The position numbers were made by a program, and so were the translations under genes. Shown here piece after piece: positions 16,285 to 26,029 of a DNA stretch of 64,000 bases. Origin of the DNA: an uncultured Pelagibacteraceae bacterium. Its GTDB lineage: Bacteria; Pseudomonadota; Alphaproteobacteria; Pelagibacterales; Pelagibacteraceae. The DNA lies in the NCBI GenBank assembly GCA_902562205.1, contig CACESO010000005.1:1-64000 (forward strand), given 5' to 3'. The notes beneath the pieces are model-generated. The model saw only the letters and a program-made list of their open reading frames with translations, had not been told where the DNA came from and made no database searches. How positions within the stretch are numbered: position 1 is the stretch's first letter; every line of letters starts with the position of its first letter.

Positions 16285-17890
16285 ATCTTGGTCCGCCGCT
16301 TCCTTCTGGTGTTACCCAAGTAATGTTTTGAGAGGGTTCTTTAATATCACATGTTTTACAATGAATGCAATTTTGAGAATTAATAACGAATTTCGGCACC
16401 TCATTTTCAATTTGGACCTCGTAAACTCCTGCTGGGCAATACCTCTGTGCGGGTTCATCAAATCTATCTAATGTATATCTTATTGGTAAATCTTTATCTT
16501 TAAGTTTCAAATGTACTGGTTGATTGTCTGTATGGTTAGTCCCTGTTAGATAAACTGAACTTGTTTTATCGAATGTAATTATATTATCAGGTTTTGGATA
16601 ATCTATTACTGGCATCTCATTTGCTGGTTTTAAAGTTTCATGATCTGCGTGTTTATGTTTAAGTGTGAATGGTAATTTACCTCTGAATATTATTTGGTCT
16701 ATGCCTGTGAAAATAATTCCCAGGATTAATCCCCAACTAAAACTTGGTTTTACATTTCTTGCTTCAAATAATTCTTTATATACCCAGCTTTTTTTAAATT
16801 TTTCCTCATAAATAGAAAGATCTTTAGACTCATTAAGATGCTCAATTATAGTTTCGGCTGCAACTATTCCACTTTTCATTGCTGTATGAGAACCTTTAAT
16901 TTTTGGCATGTTCAAAGTACCTGCATCGCATCCAATTAAAAGAGCGCCAGGCATAAACATTTTGGGTAAACTTTGAAAACCACCCTCAATCAATGCTCTT
17001 GCTCCATAAGAAATTCTTTTTCCTCCTTCTAGCATTTTACTGATAACTGGATGAGTCTTAAATCTTTGAAATTCATCAAAAGGTGATAAGTGAGGATTTT
17101 TATAATCTAAACCTATAACATAACCTAAATAGACCTCTTTATTTTCAGCATGATATACAAAGCTTCCACCATAAGTATTTTTATCTAGTGGCCAGCCAGC
17201 TGTATGCATTACTAAACCTTCTTGGTGGTTTTTTTCATCAATCTTCCAAATTTCTTTAAAACCAATTCCATATTGTTGAGGATCTTTTCCGCTATCTAAG
17301 TCAAACTTTTTAATTAACTGTTTTCCTAAGTGACCTCTGCAGCCCTCAGCAAATACTGTAACTTTAGCATGTAGTTCCATACCAGGTTCATATCCTTCTT
17401 TTTTATTTCCCTCTTTATCTAAACCCATGTCTTGAGTTATAACACCTTTAACCGATCCGTCCTCGTTGTATAAAACTTCCGAAGCTGGAAATCCTGGAAA
17501 AATCTCTACACCTAATACTTCTGCTTGTTCAGCAAGCCATCTGCATAAATTTGCGAGACTAATTATATAGTTTTTATGATTTTGTTGAACTTTTGGTAAT
17601 AACCATGTCGGCCAACTAAATGAATTTTTTTTTCCTAAAAAAAGAAATTTTTCTTTAACTACTTTAGTCTTAATTGGTGCATTCAGGTCTTTCCAATTTG
17701 GTATCAATTCATCTAAAGCCCTAGTTTCAAAAACATTTCCTGACAATATATGTGAACCAATTTCTGCGCCTTTTTCTAATACGCATACATTTACATCAGC
17801 ATTTAATTGTTTTAATTTAATGGCTGTTGCGAGACCAGATGGTCCTCCACCCACAATAACAACATCATATTCCATAACTTCTCTAGTCAT
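16271..17890 (-). CDS. electron transfer flavoprotein-ubiquinone oxidoreductase
   Basis: This membrane-associated flavoprotein passes electrons from reduced ETF to ubiquinone. The 539-aa protein has an N-terminal FAD fold (VVIVGGGPSGLATAIKL, about 11-27) and a C-terminal 4Fe-4S domain with RYCPAGVYEV and NCIHCKTCDIKEPSQNITW near 507-525, so all four cluster cysteines are present. It follows etfA by three bases. The full electron route from the dehydrogenase at 19596-22028 to the quinone pool is thus encoded together. Confidence 0.95.
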   Translation of the reverse strand: MTREVMEYDVVIVGGGPSGLATAIKLKQLNADVNVCVLEKGAEIGSHILSGNVFETRALDELIPNWKDLNAPIKTKVVKEKFLFLGKKNSFSWPTWLLPKVQQNHKNYIISLANLCRWLAEQAEVLGVEIFPGFPASEVLYNEDGSVKGVITQDMGLDKEGNKKEGYEPGMELHAKVTVFAEGCRGHLGKQLIKKFDLDSGKDPQQYGIGFKEIWKIDEKNHQEGLVMHTAGWPLDKNTYGGSFVYHAENKEVYLGYVIGLDYKNPHLSPFDEFQRFKTHPVISKMLEGGKRISYGARALIEGGFQSLPKMFMPGALLIGCDAGTLNMPKIKGSHTAMKSGIVAAETIIEHLNESKDLSIYEEKFKKSWVYKELFEARNVKPSFSWGLILGIIFTGIDQIIFRGKLPFTLKHKHADHETLKPANEMPVIDYPKPDNIITFDKTSSVYLTGTNHTDNQPVHLKLKDKDLPIRYTLDRFDEPAQRYCPAGVYEVQIENEVPKFVINSQNCIHCKTCDIKEPSQNITWVTPEGSGGPRYGNM

Positions 17891-17893
17891 GAA

Positions 17894-18847
17894 TTATTTT
17901 TGAATAGTATTAAGTTTATTTAATTCTTCTAAGAATTGCGGAAGAGCTTCGAATAAGTCTGCCTCAAGCCCATAATCTGCCACGCTAAAAATTGGTGCTT
18001 CCCCATCTTTATTTATCGCAACAATAATTTTACTTTCTTTCATTCCAGCTAAATGTTGAATAGCACCAGAAATACCAACTGCAATATACAAGTCAGGTAC
18101 AACAACTTTTCCTGTTTGTCCAACTTGATGATCGTTAGTAATATAACCAGCATCTACTGCCGCTCTTGATGCTCCAATAGCTGCATTCAACTTATCCGCA
18201 ATTGCTGAAATTAATTTAAAGTTTTCTGAATTTTGCATACCTCTGCCACCTGAAATTACAACTCTTGCTGTCCCTAACTCAGGCCTATCTGATTTAATTT
18301 CTTCCCTTTTTACAAACTTGGAATTATTAAAGGCCTCACCTGCTTCCGATTTTACAATCTCTGCGGAACCACCTTTCACTGGAGCAGGTTCAAAAGATGT
18401 TGGTCTAATAGTAATACATTTTTTTTTATCATTACTTTTTACTGTAGCAAAAGCGTTACCTGCGTAAATAGGTCGTAAAAAGGTATCAGCTGAAATAACT
18501 TTAATAATATCGCTTACTTGCGAGGTATCTAGGAGAGCTGCTATTCTAGGCATCAAATTTTTCCCAAAAGTATTCGCTGAGCAAACTATATGTGAGTATG
18601 TATCCGCATGTTTTATTATTGCTGAAGTGTAATTTTCTGCAATGAAGTTTTCATAAATTTCGTTATCAATATGGATAACTTTTTTTACATTTGGTATCTC
18701 GGACGCAGATTTAGCAACTGCTTCTGATTTATTACCCAAAACTAAAATATGTAAGTCATCACCTATTTTGCTAGCAGCTGAAACTGCATTATAAGTAAAA
18801 GGTCTTAATTCTTTATTGTTATGTTCTGCAATTAGTAAAACTGACAT
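17894..18847 (-). CDS. etfA: electron transfer flavoprotein, alpha subunit
   Basis: The FAD-binding subunit of ETF. The 317-aa protein has the C-terminal FAD domain signatures VVISGGRGM near 196-204, GASRAAVDAGY near 224-234, and GQTGKVVVPDLYIAVGISGAIQH near 242-264. It overlaps etfB by one base. It accepts electrons with EtfB from dehydrogenases such as the dimethylglycine type upstream and acyl-CoA dehydrogenases elsewhere. Confidence 0.96.
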   Translation of the reverse strand: MSVLLIAEHNNKELRPFTYNAVSAASKIGDDLHILVLGNKSEAVAKSASEIPNVKKVIHIDNEIYENFIAENYTSAIIKHADTYSHIVCSANTFGKNLMPRIAALLDTSQVSDIIKVISADTFLRPIYAGNAFATVKSNDKKKCITIRPTSFEPAPVKGGSAEIVKSEAGEAFNNSKFVKREEIKSDRPELGTARVVISGGRGMQNSENFKLISAIADKLNAAIGASRAAVDAGYITNDHQVGQTGKVVVPDLYIAVGISGAIQHLAGMKESKIIVAINKDGEAPIFSVADYGLEADLFEALPQFLEELNKLNTIQK

Positions 18848-19596
18848 TATATTACTTTAGCCTCATTTTTTAATTTTTGAACCAATTCTGATACATTTGC
18901 GACTTTAATTCCAGCCTTTCTTTTTGGCGGTTCTTCTACCTTAATTTGCTCGATTCTTGCTTTGGTATCAACTCCTAAATCTGAAGCATTTATTTGCTCT
19001 AATGGTTTTTTCTTTGCTTTCATTATATTAGGTAATGAAGCATATCTAGGTTCGTTTAATCTAAGATCACAAGTAACAATTGCAGGTATATTTACCTCAA
19101 TTGTCTCTAAGCCTTCATCAACCTCTCGAGTAACTTCAAGTGACGATTCTTTAACATTAATTTTTGATGCGAAGGTCGCTTGTGGCCAATTGAGCAAAGC
19201 CGCCAACATTTGACCTGTTTGATTACAATCGTCATCTATTGCTTGTTTTCCCATAAAAACTAAATCAGGTTTTTCCTTATCTACTATTTTTTGCAAAATT
19301 TTTGAAACAGCTAAAGGCTCAACTACACCGTCAACCTTTACATGTATTCCTCTATCAGCACCAACTGCAAGTGCCTTTCTCACAGTTTCTTGAGCTTTTT
19401 CTTCACCAATAGTTATTGCTACAATTTCCTTTGCTTTACCTGACTCTTTTATTTTTACAGCCTCTTCAACTGCATTATCGTCTGGGGGATTGGTTGACAT
19501 TTTAACGTTATCAGTAACGACTCCAGTTCCATCCTCTTTTACTCTTACTTGAACGTTGTAATCTATTACTCTTTTTACTGCTACTAAGATTTTCAT
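18847..19596 (-). CDS. etfB: electron transfer flavoprotein, beta subunit
   Basis: The 249-aa AMP-binding subunit begins [19 protein letters not shown] and contains [16 protein letters not shown] near 36-51, the dehydrogenase-recognition region around [14 protein letters not shown] near 155-168, and [22 protein letters not shown] near 176-197. It starts on the last base of the dehydrogenase gene, so the two are translationally coupled. This supports the dehydrogenase as a physiological donor. Confidence 0.96.
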   Translation of the reverse strand: MKILVAVKRVIDYNVQVRVKEDGTGVVTDNVKMSTNPPDDNAVEEAVKIKESGKAKEIVAITIGEEKAQETVRKALAVGADRGIHVKVDGVVEPLAVSKILQKIVDKEKPDLVFMGKQAIDDDCNQTGQMLAALLNWPQATFASKINVKESSLEVTREVDEGLETIEVNIPAIVTCDLRLNEPRYASLPNIMKAKKKPLEQINASDLGVDTKARIEQIKVEEPPKRKAGIKVANVSELVQKLKNEAKVI

Positions 19597-22028
19597 TATG
19601 CTCTTAACAACTCATTTTTTGGATCATAAGGACTTTCTTCAAGTATAGTTGCCTCATGCGTTTTCCCCAATATATCGATTTTAAGTTTCTGACCGACGTT
19701 CGCTAATTCTGGTTTAACCATTCCAAGTGCTATAGATTTTCCTAATCTAAAACCAAAATCTCCACCAGTTGCTCTACCAATACAAGTTCCATTTTCATAA
19801 ATTGGATTATTTCCAAGCACATCAGCGTCAGTAATATTATGAACTTCTAGTGTCACCAATTTATTATTAAATCCTTTCTCTCTCCACTTGTTCAGAGCAT
19901 CTAAGCCAATAAAATTTCCTTTATTTGGATGAATAAATCTATCTAAACCACTTTCGTATGGAGAGTATTCTATGGATAACTCTGTTCCAACTAGTTTATA
20001 AGATTTTTCAACTCTTAAACTATTCATTGCTCTTATGCCGTATGGTTTTAAGTTTAAATCTTTACCAGCATCTATTAATTTATCAAAAATATGATTTTGA
20101 TATTCAATTGGATGATGTAATTCCCAACCTAATTCTCCAACGAAGTTTACTCTCATTGCATTCACAGGAGCATAACCCACGTCAACATTCTTAGCACTTA
20201 GCCATTTAAAGTTTTCATTTGAGAAATCATCCTTTGATACTTTTGTCATTAAATCCCTTGCTTTTGGTCCAGAGACAACTAGCACACCCATACTATTAGT
20301 TAAATTTTCAAACTGAACAGATCCATCACTTGGCATCCATCTTAAAATCCAATCGTGATCAAGTCTTTGAAAAGCACCTGCAGATACCAAATAAAAGCTA
20401 TCTTCGGCTTCTCTCATTATTGTGAATTCTGAATGAACGCCACCTTTTGTATTTAGGGCATGGCATAAATTTATCCTTCCAATTTTTTTCGGAAGTTTGT
20501 TTGCAACCAGTTTATCTAAAAATTCCTCTGCTTTTGGTCCTTTAATTCTACATTTGGCAAATGCACTCATGTCCAATAAACCTACATTCTCTCTAACATT
20601 CTTGCATTCTTTTTCAATAGCTTGAAACCATTTTGATCTTCTGAAAGACCAATCATCTTTTTGCTCCATTCCATCAGTTGCAAAAAAATTCGGTCTTTCC
20701 CAACCAAATTTTTGACCAAAAACTGCTCCAAGCTTTTTCATTCTGTCATAACATGGTGCTGTTCTAAGTGGTCTTGCTGCTGGTCTCTCTTCATCCGGAA
20801 AATGCGTTATAAAAACATGGCTATATGCCTCTTCATTTTTTTCTTTAAGATATGCTTTCGAACAATAGTCTCCATATCTTCTTGGTTCTACTCCAAGCAT
20901 GTCAATTGTTGGTTCTCCATCCACTATCCATTCCGCTAACTGCCAACCAGCACCACCAGCGGCAGTTATTCCAAAACTATGTCCTTCGTTTATCCAAAAA
21001 TTTTTAAGTCCCCATGCTGGTCCTACAATTGGGTTACCATCTGGAGTGTAACAGATTGCACCGTTATAAACTTTTTTAACTCCTACCTCACCAAAAGCTG
21101 GTACTCTATGTATCGCGCCTTCTATGTGTGGGGCAAGTCTATCTAAGTCTTCTTGAAATAATTCATATTCTGAATCTTTTGAAGGTCCATCAACATAACA
21201 TGCGGGAGCTCCGTCCTCATAAGGACCTAATATTAAACCTCCAGCTTCTTCTCTCATATACCATCGACTATCACTGTCTCTTAAAACGCCCATTTCAGGT
21301 AAACCCTCTTTTTTTCTTTTTTGAATTTCAGGATGTGGTTCTGTAACGATATATTGATGTTCTACAGGAATAACTGGAATGTCTAGGCCAACCATTTTTC
21401 CTGTTTGTCTTGCAAAATTTCCTGAACAAGAAATTATATGTTCGCACTCAATTGAACCTTTGTCTGTTTCTACTACCCATCCATCTCTAGTTTGTTTCAT
21501 ACCTACAACTGTAGTGTTTCTATAAATCTCCGCACCTCTATTCCTCGCCCCTGTAGCTAAAGCTTGTGTTAAATCAGCAGGCTGAATGTATCCGTCCTCT
21601 GGGTGTTGAATTGCACCAACTAAATCTGAAGTATTACATAAAGGCCAAATTTCTTTTACTTGATCAGGTGTCAAAAATTTTACATCAACACCAATAGTTT
21701 TTGCAACTCCTGCATATTGAAAATACTCATCCATCCTATCTTTGTTATTTGCAAGTCTAATATTTGAAACAACACTGAAACCAACGTTCTTACCCGTTTC
21801 TTCCTCTAATTTTTTATATAAATTGACTGCATATTTATGGAGTTGCCCAACAGAGTAACTCATATTAAAAAGTGGTAACAAACCTGCAGCGTGCCAAGTT
21901 GATCCAGACGTAAGTTCTTTTCTTTCAACTAAAACAACATCTGACCAGCCCTTTTTAGCAAGATGATAAAGGGCGCTTACTCCTACAACACCTCCGCCAA
22001 CTATTACGACTTTTGCTTTAGATTTCAT
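19596..22028 (-). CDS. dimethylglycine/sarcosine dehydrogenase-like flavoprotein with GcvT domain
   Basis: The 810-aa protein joins an N-terminal FAD oxidoreductase ([17 protein letters not shown], about 7-23; [10 protein letters not shown] near 42-51, where the histidine carries covalent FAD) to a C-terminal folate-binding GcvT domain (about residues 420-805). This layout oxidises an N-methyl amine and passes the methyl carbon to THF as methylene-THF. Dimethylglycine is the best guess given SAR11 glycine-betaine catabolism; sarcosine is possible. Electrons go to ETF, encoded directly downstream with a one-base overlap. Confidence 0.85.
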   Translation of the reverse strand: MKSKAKVVIVGGGVVGVSALYHLAKKGWSDVVLVERKELTSGSTWHAAGLLPLFNMSYSVGQLHKYAVNLYKKLEEETGKNVGFSVVSNIRLANNKDRMDEYFQYAGVAKTIGVDVKFLTPDQVKEIWPLCNTSDLVGAIQHPEDGYIQPADLTQALATGARNRGAEIYRNTTVVGMKQTRDGWVVETDKGSIECEHIISCSGNFARQTGKMVGLDIPVIPVEHQYIVTEPHPEIQKRKKEGLPEMGVLRDSDSRWYMREEAGGLILGPYEDGAPACYVDGPSKDSEYELFQEDLDRLAPHIEGAIHRVPAFGEVGVKKVYNGAICYTPDGNPIVGPAWGLKNFWINEGHSFGITAAGGAGWQLAEWIVDGEPTIDMLGVEPRRYGDYCSKAYLKEKNEEAYSHVFITHFPDEERPAARPLRTAPCYDRMKKLGAVFGQKFGWERPNFFATDGMEQKDDWSFRRSKWFQAIEKECKNVRENVGLLDMSAFAKCRIKGPKAEEFLDKLVANKLPKKIGRINLCHALNTKGGVHSEFTIMREAEDSFYLVSAGAFQRLDHDWILRWMPSDGSVQFENLTNSMGVLVVSGPKARDLMTKVSKDDFSNENFKWLSAKNVDVGYAPVNAMRVNFVGELGWELHHPIEYQNHIFDKLIDAGKDLNLKPYGIRAMNSLRVEKSYKLVGTELSIEYSPYESGLDRFIHPNKGNFIGLDALNKWREKGFNNKLVTLEVHNITDADVLGNNPIYENGTCIGRATGGDFGFRLGKSIALGMVKPELANVGQKLKIDILGKTHEATILEESPYDPKNELLRA

Positions 22029-22074
22029 TAATAGATTTCTACAAGATTTTTAAAACGAACGAAACAAAATTCTA

Positions 22075-22278
22075 TTAGTCGTCGTCCGGTTCTCTCCAAT
22101 CTAATTGAAACAACAAATAAGCTGCGACACTCACGCTAATTATGCCTACCACAATTCCACAGTTGAGACCAGTCTCCTGGCCAAAATAATACCAAGTTAT
22201 CTGAGTGGTCAAAATAGGTGGAACACAAAGTATGAGCATAAGTATAAGAATACGATTTTCATATTTTGGTTTTTTCAT
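22075..22278 (-). CDS. small two-span membrane protein
   Basis: The 67-aa protein has two hydrophobic helices (about residues 9-30 and 38-58) with an acidic C-terminus ending EPDDD. No family is recognised. It starts three bases after the preceding DUF4864-like gene and ends 46 bases before the dimethylglycine dehydrogenase start, so all may share one transcript. Confidence 0.6.
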   Translation of the reverse strand: MKKPKYENRILILMLILCVPPILTTQITWYYFGQETGLNCGIVVGIISVSVAAYLLFQLDWREPDDD

Positions 22279-22281
22279 AAT

Positions 22282-22743
22282 CTAAATTGATGCTCCAAGA
22301 GAAACTGGATTAGAAACTGCAGTTGTCAACCAACAATTTTTTAGTGATCCTTTGCCGTCATATCTTTCTACTTGCCACTTGAACTCATAGTAAAAATTAT
22401 CTGATCCCAAAATAATTACATCATAAATTGCGATCTTCTTGTTATTATAAATCTCTTCAATTTTATGATCTTTATGGTTTAACAAAATTGAGTAAATTTC
22501 GTTTTTTAACATCTTTTTAAAGTTATTTAATGGGCCAGTATTTATTTTGTTTTCTGGATGAGCAAATTCCCACGTTTGTTCAATACCAAAATCTTTATTT
22601 GGTTTATCATTATTCTTTAAACTGATCAGTTGAATTTCAACTACGTTATAAGGTTCGATTTTTGTATTTGGTTTAATAATATCAGAATAAACACTCGCTA
22701 CATGAAGATAAAATAATAGAAAGAAAAATAAAAGTTTATTCAT
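22282..22743 (-). CDS. secreted DUF4864-like protein
   Basis: The 153-aa protein begins with a signal peptide ending near SVYS. The mature part has VVEIQLISLKNNDKPNKD near 30-47, a WEFAHPENK block near 55-63 and a GPLNNFKKMLKNEIY block near 68-82. This follows the DUF4864 pattern (an amphipathic first helix, an FA-P block, then F..M). That family is periplasmic and uncharacterised. The C-terminus has a strand-rich SLKNCWLTTAV segment. Confidence 0.55.
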   Translation of the reverse strand: MNKLLFFFLLFYLHVASVYSDIIKPNTKIEPYNVVEIQLISLKNNDKPNKDFGIEQTWEFAHPENKINTGPLNNFKKMLKNEIYSILLNHKDHKIEEIYNNKKIAIYDVIILGSDNFYYEFKWQVERYDGKGSLKNCWLTTAVSNPVSLGASI

Positions 22744-22791
22744 AATAGAACTTTAATTTTACAATATTATAATATAAATTTTACAAATAAA

Positions 22792-23262
22792 ATGTCGCTT
22801 TATTTAAATTCTAAGAAAATAATTAAAGAATGGACCGATTATAATGGCCATATGAACGTGGCTTATTATGTCTTAATTTTTGATTTGTTTGGCGCTGAAA
22901 TATTAATGGATAGATTTAGAATGGGCGAGGATTCGGCCAAGAAAACGAAAAAAAGCACTATGGTGGTTGAGTCACATATTACTTACAACCAAGAAGTAAA
23001 AGAGGGTGATGAGGTAGATGTAAATTTACTATATTTCGATCACGACAAAAAAAGATTGCAATACAAACTTGAGATGATTCATAAAGAAAAAAAATTTTTA
23101 GCATCCACCATTGAAATTTTATCTCTTTATGTTGATTTAGATCAAAGAAAAGTTTCAGAATTTGAGAGTGAAAAAATAGTAATTATGAAAGAATTTATTA
23201 AGAGTAACTCACAAAAATTTAAACGTGATAATTTAATCTTTTCTAATAAATTAAAAAAATAA
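22792..23262 (+). CDS. hotdog-fold acyl-CoA thioesterase
   Basis: The 156-aa protein carries EWTDYNGHMNVAYYVLIFD near residues 13-31, the 4HBT-type signature with Asp, Gly-His-Met-Asn and Tyr. This wording is close to betainyl-CoA thioesterases of carnitine degradation, but those genes are not nearby, so a general acyl-CoA thioesterase is as likely. It is transcribed alone, divergent from the DUF4864 gene and convergent with the oxidoreductase that ends at its stop. Confidence 0.75.
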   Translation: MSLYLNSKKIIKEWTDYNGHMNVAYYVLIFDLFGAEILMDRFRMGEDSAKKTKKSTMVVESHITYNQEVKEGDEVDVNLLYFDHDKKRLQYKLEMIHKEKKFLASTIEILSLYVDLDQRKVSEFESEKIVIMKEFIKSNSQKFKRDNLIFSNKLKK

Positions 23263-23832
23263 TTAAATTTGGGAGGCTGTTCGTTTTACTTCCTCTAAAA
23301 ATTTTTCTCTTTTTTCTTTTGATACAAATGGAACTGCAAAAAATCTTTTATAAACAACGTCTGTTATCCCACAAATATTAAAAACCCCTCTTCTCAATCT
23401 TTTTGTTGGCATATTCAAAAAGAATGTTCTAATTGCAAATTGAGGTGATCCGTAAGTACAAAATACTACTGCCTTTTTTCCTTTTAAATTTCCAATAGGA
23501 TATCCATAATTACCAAATAATTTTTTAAAACTAAAAGCCCATGGTGGAGAAAGAACTTTATCAATCCATCCCTCGACCATCGCCGGCATCCTAAAATTCC
23601 ATATGGGAGCAACAAGAACAATTACATCGCTTTTCTCAATTCTTTTTCTGTGGTCTAAAACAGTACTATCTGGTTGTTCTCCTGCAAAAATTGGATTGAA
23701 TTTTTCTTTATAAAGATCAACACAATCAACTTTATTACCTTTATCTTCTGAAGATTTTATAAAAGTATCCCTTATTGCTGCATTGAATGATTTATCGTTA
23801 TAGTGCCCGTATATTAAAAAAATTTGTTTCAT
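23263..23832 (-). CDS. flavodoxin-fold NAD(P)H oxidoreductase (quinone reductase/KefF type)
   Basis: The 189-aa protein belongs to the Flavodoxin_2 family: the N-terminal IYGHYNDKSFNAAI, SDVIVLVAPIWNFRMPAMVEGWIDKVLSPP near 68-97, and FCTYGSP near 124-130 form the FMN site. It would reduce quinones or other electrophiles with two electrons. It overlaps msrA by 4 bases and is the last gene of a seven-gene minus-strand operon, consistent with a role in oxidative stress. Confidence 0.8.
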   Translation of the reverse strand: MKQIFLIYGHYNDKSFNAAIRDTFIKSSEDKGNKVDCVDLYKEKFNPIFAGEQPDSTVLDHRKRIEKSDVIVLVAPIWNFRMPAMVEGWIDKVLSPPWAFSFKKLFGNYGYPIGNLKGKKAVVFCTYGSPQFAIRTFFLNMPTKRLRRGVFNICGITDVVYKRFFAVPFVSKEKREKFLEEVKRTASQI

Positions 23833-24407
23833 TGTTGCCAGATATTTTCTAACTTACTCTCTCTACCACACCCTTTTTTATAAAGTAAGTAATTTATAAA
23901 ATTTGTTTGATAATAATTTTGGTGATAATCCTCTGCTGGATAAAATTTTTCAAATTTTTTAACAAAAGTTACAACTTTATTATTAAAATCGTTTTCTATT
24001 GCTTTAATACTTTTTTCTATTAGCTTCTTTTGATTGTCATTACTGTAGAATGCAGCAGATTTATAACTATAACCTTTGTCACAAAATTGACCTGCCGCAT
24101 CAAAAGGATCAATATTTTTCCAAAAAACATTTAACAATTCGTCATAACTGATCTTGTTTGTATCATATGTTATTTCAACTACTTCGATATGACCATTATC
24201 ACCATAAGTCACCTCTTTATAAGTCGGATTAGGTTTTGTTCCTCCTGAGTAACCAGAGACAACATTGATAACACCTTCTACCTTATCGAAAGACTCCTCC
24301 ATACACCAAAAACATCCACCACCAAAATAAGTTTTTTTCAATTCTTGAGAATATGATTGGTTATTAACAAAAAAAATAAAAATAAAAATGACAATAAAAT
24401 TACGCAT
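23829..24407 (-). CDS. msrA: peptide methionine sulfoxide reductase MsrA, secreted form
   Basis: It reduces the S-form of methionine sulfoxide in proteins. The 192-aa protein has the catalytic GGGCFWCMEESFD near residues 29-41, GYSGGTKPNPTY near 53-64, and FDAAGQFCDKGYSYKSAAFY near 98-117. An N-terminal hydrophobic signal (FIVIFIFIFFVNNQSYS) points to periplasmic export. The C-terminal CGRES segment may hold the recycling cysteine. It overlaps the flavodoxin-fold reductase gene. Confidence 0.93.
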   Translation of the reverse strand: MRNFIVIFIFIFFVNNQSYSQELKKTYFGGGCFWCMEESFDKVEGVINVVSGYSGGTKPNPTYKEVTYGDNGHIEVVEITYDTNKISYDELLNVFWKNIDPFDAAGQFCDKGYSYKSAAFYSNDNQKKLIEKSIKAIENDFNNKVVTFVKKFEKFYPAEDYHQNYYQTNFINYLLYKKGCGRESKLENIWQQ

Positions 24408-24421
24408 TAATTTTTAAATGT

Positions 24422-24898
24422 TTAGCTTTTTAAAGCTGGAAAAACAGGATTTACTTTTTGAAATATATTTTGATAGTCCTGTTTAATACAACGATTTGAT
24501 ATATATTTCATTTTTGCATCTAAGGCTATTTTTTCCGCTGCGTCATTTTTAATTCCGTATTGAAGCCATAATACCTTTGCATTAATTTTTACTGCCTCGT
24601 TTGCTAAATCAGGAGTTTCATTTGAAGGTCTAAAAATATTAACAATATCTATAGGTATTTTTATATCTTCTAATTTTGAAAAAACTTTTTCACCATGGAT
24701 AATTTCACCTTCTGCAAAAGGATTTACTGGAATTACCCTATAACCAAATTCCTGCATATATTTCATTACAATGGTTGATGGTTTTCTTTTTAAGTTTTTT
24801 GGATCCTCTTTTTTTTTAAGAGAGCTTACACCCACCATGGCAATAGTTTTAGAATTTTTTAAAATGTCTTCAATTAATTTTGTCATTTGTTTTTCCAA
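24422..24898 (-). CDS. CoA-binding domain protein (YccU family)
   Basis: The 158-aa protein is a stand-alone Rossmann CoA-binding domain: KTIAMVGVSSLKKKEDPKN near 17-35, GYRVIPVNPFAEGEIIHGEKVF near 52-73, and VDIVNIFRPS-type strand near 83-92, ending with the family's NRCIKQDY near 135-142. It resembles the N-terminal part of acyl-CoA synthetases (ADP-forming), and its role as a single domain is unknown. It overlaps the enoyl-CoA hydratase gene by 16 bases. Confidence 0.85.
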   Translation of the reverse strand: MEKQMTKLIEDILKNSKTIAMVGVSSLKKKEDPKNLKRKPSTIVMKYMQEFGYRVIPVNPFAEGEIIHGEKVFSKLEDIKIPIDIVNIFRPSNETPDLANEAVKINAKVLWLQYGIKNDAAEKIALDAKMKYISNRCIKQDYQNIFQKVNPVFPALKS

Positions 24899-25656
24899 TT
24901 AGGTTTCCTTTTTTCTAAAAATGCTGAAATTCCCTCTCTTGCATCCATTGACATCATATTCAATGTCATCATTTTACTTGTGTATGCGTAAGCTTTTTTT
25001 AGAGGCATTTCTAATTGTTTATAGAATGCTTTTTTTCCAATTTTGATTGATAAATTTGATTTTGCTGAAATTATTTTTGCGACTTCTAATACTTTTGAAT
25101 TTAATTTATTTTTTGGAAAACAGTCATTTATTAAACCAATCTCTTTTGCATATCTTGCATTAATGGGTTCACCTGTTAACAACATTTTCATCATTCTTTT
25201 TTTTCCAATTTTTCTACTTACAGCAACCATTGGTGTGCTACAAAATAAACCTATATTTACTCCTGGGGTAGCGAATTTTGCATCTGTTGATGCATAAGCT
25301 AAGTCGCAACTTGCTGCGAGTTGACATCCTGCTGCGAATGCAGAACCATGGACTTTAGCAATAACAGGTTTTCTTCCTTCAACAATGTTAAGCATTAATT
25401 TTGAACAAAGATTAAATAATTTTAAGTATTTAGATCTCACTTTTAAATTTTTTACTTCTTTAAGATTATGACCTGCGCTAAAGCCTTTGCCATTTCCACT
25501 TAAAATTATTACTCGAGTCTTATTATCGTTTTCTAATCTTCTAAAAATATTTATTAAAATATTTAATGTTTTAAAGGACAAGGAATTATAAGTTTTGGGT
25601 TCGTTTATTATTATGTTTTTGATACCGAAACCATTATCTTTAACAATAACTGTCAT
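24883..25656 (-). CDS. enoyl-CoA hydratase/isomerase family protein
   Basis: The crotonase fold is clear: VIILSGNGKGFSAGHNLKE forms the first oxyanion-hole strand, and VIAKVHGSAFAAGCQLAASCDLAYAS the second with the catalytic region. The start is set at ATG 25656, one base after the upstream stop and preceded by GGGGAG; an ATG at 25674 would add six residues (MGSLNR). Length from the chosen start is 257 aa. The exact acyl-CoA is unknown. It sits between a nucleotidyltransferase and a CoA-binding protein in an overlapping operon. Confidence 0.85.
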   Translation of the reverse strand: MTVIVKDNGFGIKNIIINEPKTYNSLSFKTLNILINIFRRLENDNKTRVIILSGNGKGFSAGHNLKEVKNLKVRSKYLKLFNLCSKLMLNIVEGRKPVIAKVHGSAFAAGCQLAASCDLAYASTDAKFATPGVNIGLFCSTPMVAVSRKIGKKRMMKMLLTGEPINARYAKEIGLINDCFPKNKLNSKVLEVAKIISAKSNLSIKIGKKAFYKQLEMPLKKAYAYTSKMMTLNMMSMDAREGISAFLEKRKPNWKNK

Positions 25657-25657
25657 T

Positions 25658-26029
25658 CTATTTAAGCTCCCCATCTTCTCGCATTTTTGCTCTTATTTTA
25701 GTTGCTGATATTTTTTGGGTTTCCTCGTCTAATACTATCTCTTCGATTTTATAACCCACTCCTCTTCCATAACATATATTTGTAATATTGGGGACTAGCA
25801 CTATTTTAAACCTTCCCTCATATTTTGGATTTAATCTATCTTCAATTTTCTTTTTTACTGTTTCAAAATCAAATGGATTATCATCTACGCCCTGAACATC
25901 TCGTATTTGAATACAAACTTGACCAGTCTTTTTAATTATTTCCTCAAACAGAGCATAATGTCCGTCATGAAAAGGCTGCCATCTTCCTAACATTTGCGCT
26001 GTTGGTTTTTTATTATCCCATTTATACAT
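25658..26029 (-). CDS. cytidylyltransferase-like nucleotidyltransferase
   Basis: The 123-aa protein has GRWQPFHDGHYAL near residues 15-27, the HxGH nucleotide-binding motif (His21, His24), and the distal ISATKIR at 107-113, matching the ISxTxxR motif. It is therefore a small alpha/beta-phosphodiesterase superfamily transferase that would join a nucleotide to a phosphorylated small molecule. NadM, RibL and TagD relatives are possible. It overlaps the kinase gene upstream by 8 bases, suggesting a two-step activation of one substrate. Confidence 0.75.
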   Translation of the reverse strand: MYKWDNKKPTAQMLGRWQPFHDGHYALFEEIIKKTGQVCIQIRDVQGVDDNPFDFETVKKKIEDRLNPKYEGRFKIVLVPNITNICYGRGVGYKIEEIVLDEETQKISATKIRAKMREDGELK

